Shown: positions 62,020-64,000 of the stretch, piece by piece | Layout: each line of letters opens with the position of its first letter | Numbering within the stretch: position 1 is the stretch's first letter | Source of the DNA: Diprion similis | Lineage: Eukaryota > Arthropoda > Insecta > Hymenoptera > Diprionidae | Length of the DNA stretch: 64,000 nt | Reading direction: 5' to 3' | NCBI RefSeq assembly: GCF_021155765.1 | Contig: NC_060117.1 | Coordinates: forward strand, 5,050,001 to 5,114,000 | Translations under genes and position numbers: made by a program | The notes under the pieces: generated by a model | Database searches by the model: none | The model's input: only the letters and a program-made list of their open reading frames with translations | Told to the model about the DNA's origin: nothing

Positions 62020-64000
62020 TCTCGTAAGATTTTTCCCCAAACTATCGCCATTATTATAATTCTGAAAAATATTTCTCGCATGATTTCCGCTGCAAAATTA
62101 TAGGAACTTGATATTTTTCTCTCACAATCAGCTTTGCTAATTGCGTGGAATATTTACCGTTATCATTACAACTAATAGCTTATACATATACCGCGATACG
62201 AAAATAGATGATTATGATTTACATAACATGGATCATCCGAAATATTTTCACTATCAGCTACAATTTCTTACGTTAAGTTGGTTTATCTGCAATCCGACCA
62301 ATGCAGAGAAGAAATTTATTTCAACAGTTAGTCTTTTTCTTTAATTTAACGTTTCTCTCACCTTTTATCTCATCGGAGATTGCAAATTTTTACATAAAAA
62401 ACGTCTTCAGTTCGGTACAAATATTGTAATAATATTGAATACTAAGTAAGACTGAATGACGAATTTTTTATGCCAAAGTTGCGAGTAAAATTACGAGTGA
62501 AATTAATTTTTACCTTTTTCTTAGAAGAAAAAAAAAAAAACAAAAAAAAATTACACGTTTGTCATGCTTATGGTTTTTTTTTTTTCTTCAGTTTCACCGA
62601 TTGCGTGAAGTTAGAGATAATTTCCTCTATAACGTGTGTCGCAAAAAGATAATAATTATTTCAATTTCAAGAAAAGTGTTTTTTTTTTTTTTGCTAAATT
62701 TTTTTTTCAATTTATTGATTAATTTAGATTCTCTTTTAAAGATAATCTTCGTGTTTATTAAATATCACAGATTCGTTGTGATCTGTGACAAAGAATAGAA
62801 AAAAATATGTTACTTTGGGTGTTTTTTTTTTTTTTTTTTTTTTTTTTTTTCTCTTTACTCTTCTCAAAATTAATTATTATTCAGTTTTCTCATTAAGTTT
62901 CACCATTTTACCGAAAGATTCGTTGGAGATGAATAATTTTTCCCTACAGTTGCCGAGAGTTAAGAGCCCCACATATCCTTGGTTCGTGTTGGCAACGATG
63001 GTAGATATTTTATTACTGCGATGCCGATCCCCCCCTACAAATGTCCCTATCTAATCAGGGAAGGTCAAAGGTTGATAATGCTGCAGAATAAAATATTTTG
63101 CGTACAAGGTATCCGCGCAGGATCGCAGTCGTTTGTATTCTTTTATCATTCTTTTATCTTTCTTACTTAGCTGCATGACGTGGCTCTGAGATGATTTCGA
63201 GAATAATAAATTCACGTCGTTTAACGTCAGCGAAAAGATATTTAGATTTGTGAAAATTTACTCTTTTCATCGTTAAAATTATTAGACGAAACAATTTTCA
63301 TGGCAACGTAGAGTCGTGAAAAGTGCTGGAAATCAACTTCCGGTTCGGTGATTCGCGACGATTTGTTATTCAAGCTTTTTATCCTACACTGTTTGTTGTT
63401 TTTCAACCAATGGCTAAGACTGAATTTAAGAAAAAAAGAACCGGCAGAGAGATTTTCAAAAGTAATTAGAACAATTTTTAAATACAGAGTTACGATTTTT
63501 ACGCAATCAAAAGTAAAAGAAAAACTTTTCATTCCACTGTGAAATTGATGCTATAAAATTTATTTGTTGGAATTTAATTATTGCCGGTATTTAGGAATAA
63601 AATTCCAATTTCATCGAATTAAAATTCATCGCCAATTACGAACAATTAATTTACGGGGTTGTTCTAATAAACATGGAATTTTTCAGCTTGATTAAAATAT
63701 CTCGAAATCGATATTCTCTATGACTGTAAAATACGGGTATAAAATTTTTCATCGATTTTCTTCCATCCGCTGCAACAACGAGAGCAATTGTTTTCACACA
63801 AATTCTGAAAAAATAATTTCACATTCTATAATTTTCTACAAAAAACTATGAATATCTACAATTTTCTATGAAAAGCTATGCATGTATACAATTTTGTACG
63901 AAAAAGTTCGTATCTTTTTTGAAATTTGTATTTTCAGAAATTTTCATAAAAATTGTAACATTTCGTATTATTTGGTAAAAAATTGTAAACATAGATAGTT
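62020..64000. other. AT-rich stretch without recognisable genes
   Basis: Long poly-T runs (for example 62821-62850) and short spurious frames. Nothing here has a recognisable domain or a convincing splice context up to the window edge. Confidence 0.5.

Noticed and set aside
62785..63170. Overlapping frames of 63-89 codons near 63 kb
   Set aside because: One begins in poly-T translated as polyphenylalanine; neither has splice context or a recognisable domain.
1..64000. CRISPR array, bacterial operon or viral insertion
   Set aside because: No spaced identical direct repeats of CRISPR type, no Shine-Dalgarno-led gene clusters, and no capsid, polymerase or integrase-like frames were seen. All clear genes are split eukaryotic genes or a DDE transposase.

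Overview
The window is AT-rich animal DNA with split genes, long introns, canonical GT-AG junctions and many fold-back repeats. Gene content (a DUF4817-like mariner transposase, a GH79 heparanase, SARA, ANKRD13C, Ac45) and scattered TAACC (TTAGG-complement) runs suggest an insect, most likely a hymenopteran. That placement is inference; I cannot name the species.

Layout. 1-4.0 kb is almost empty, with perhaps the 3' tail of an outside gene at 1-240. Two short fold-back elements (4.0-4.7 kb) precede a complete two-exon gene for the V-ATPase accessory subunit S1 (Ac45/ATP6AP1, + strand, 4970-6187). A six-exon heparanase-like GH79 gene lies on the - strand (12327-7780); two of its introns carry fold-back elements. 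About 250 bp upstream of its predicted start codon begins the most striking structure: a nearly 11.4-kb inverted dimer (12578-23963). It consists of two 5,633-bp DNA transposons in mirror orientation around a unique 112-bp spacer, each with an intact 368-residue, intron-containing DDD transposase. Every feature I compared falls at exactly mirrored coordinates.

24-29 kb holds another fold-back and no recognisable gene. A 15-exon SARA/ZFYVE9-type gene (FYVE domain, Smad-binding domain, DUF3480-like C-terminus; about 1,583 residues) occupies 39268-29008 on the - strand. After about 2.9 kb a nine-exon ANKRD13C-type gene (438 residues) runs on the + strand from 42181 to 50593. 50.6-64 kb has no recognisable coding gene: a probable ANKRD13C 3' UTR, a perfect 18-bp hairpin, a 304-bp tandem array, a 103-bp tandem duplication and several fold-back elements.

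The host genes share a theme of membrane traffic and endo-lysosomes (V-ATPase assembly, heparan sulfate degradation, endosomal Smad anchoring, ER receptor chaperoning), but nothing shows co-regulation. The repeat landscape is dominated by non-autonomous inverted-repeat elements. Five copies of one TTAA-flanked family all lie in introns of the three larger host genes. No CRISPR, bacterial operon or viral gene was seen.
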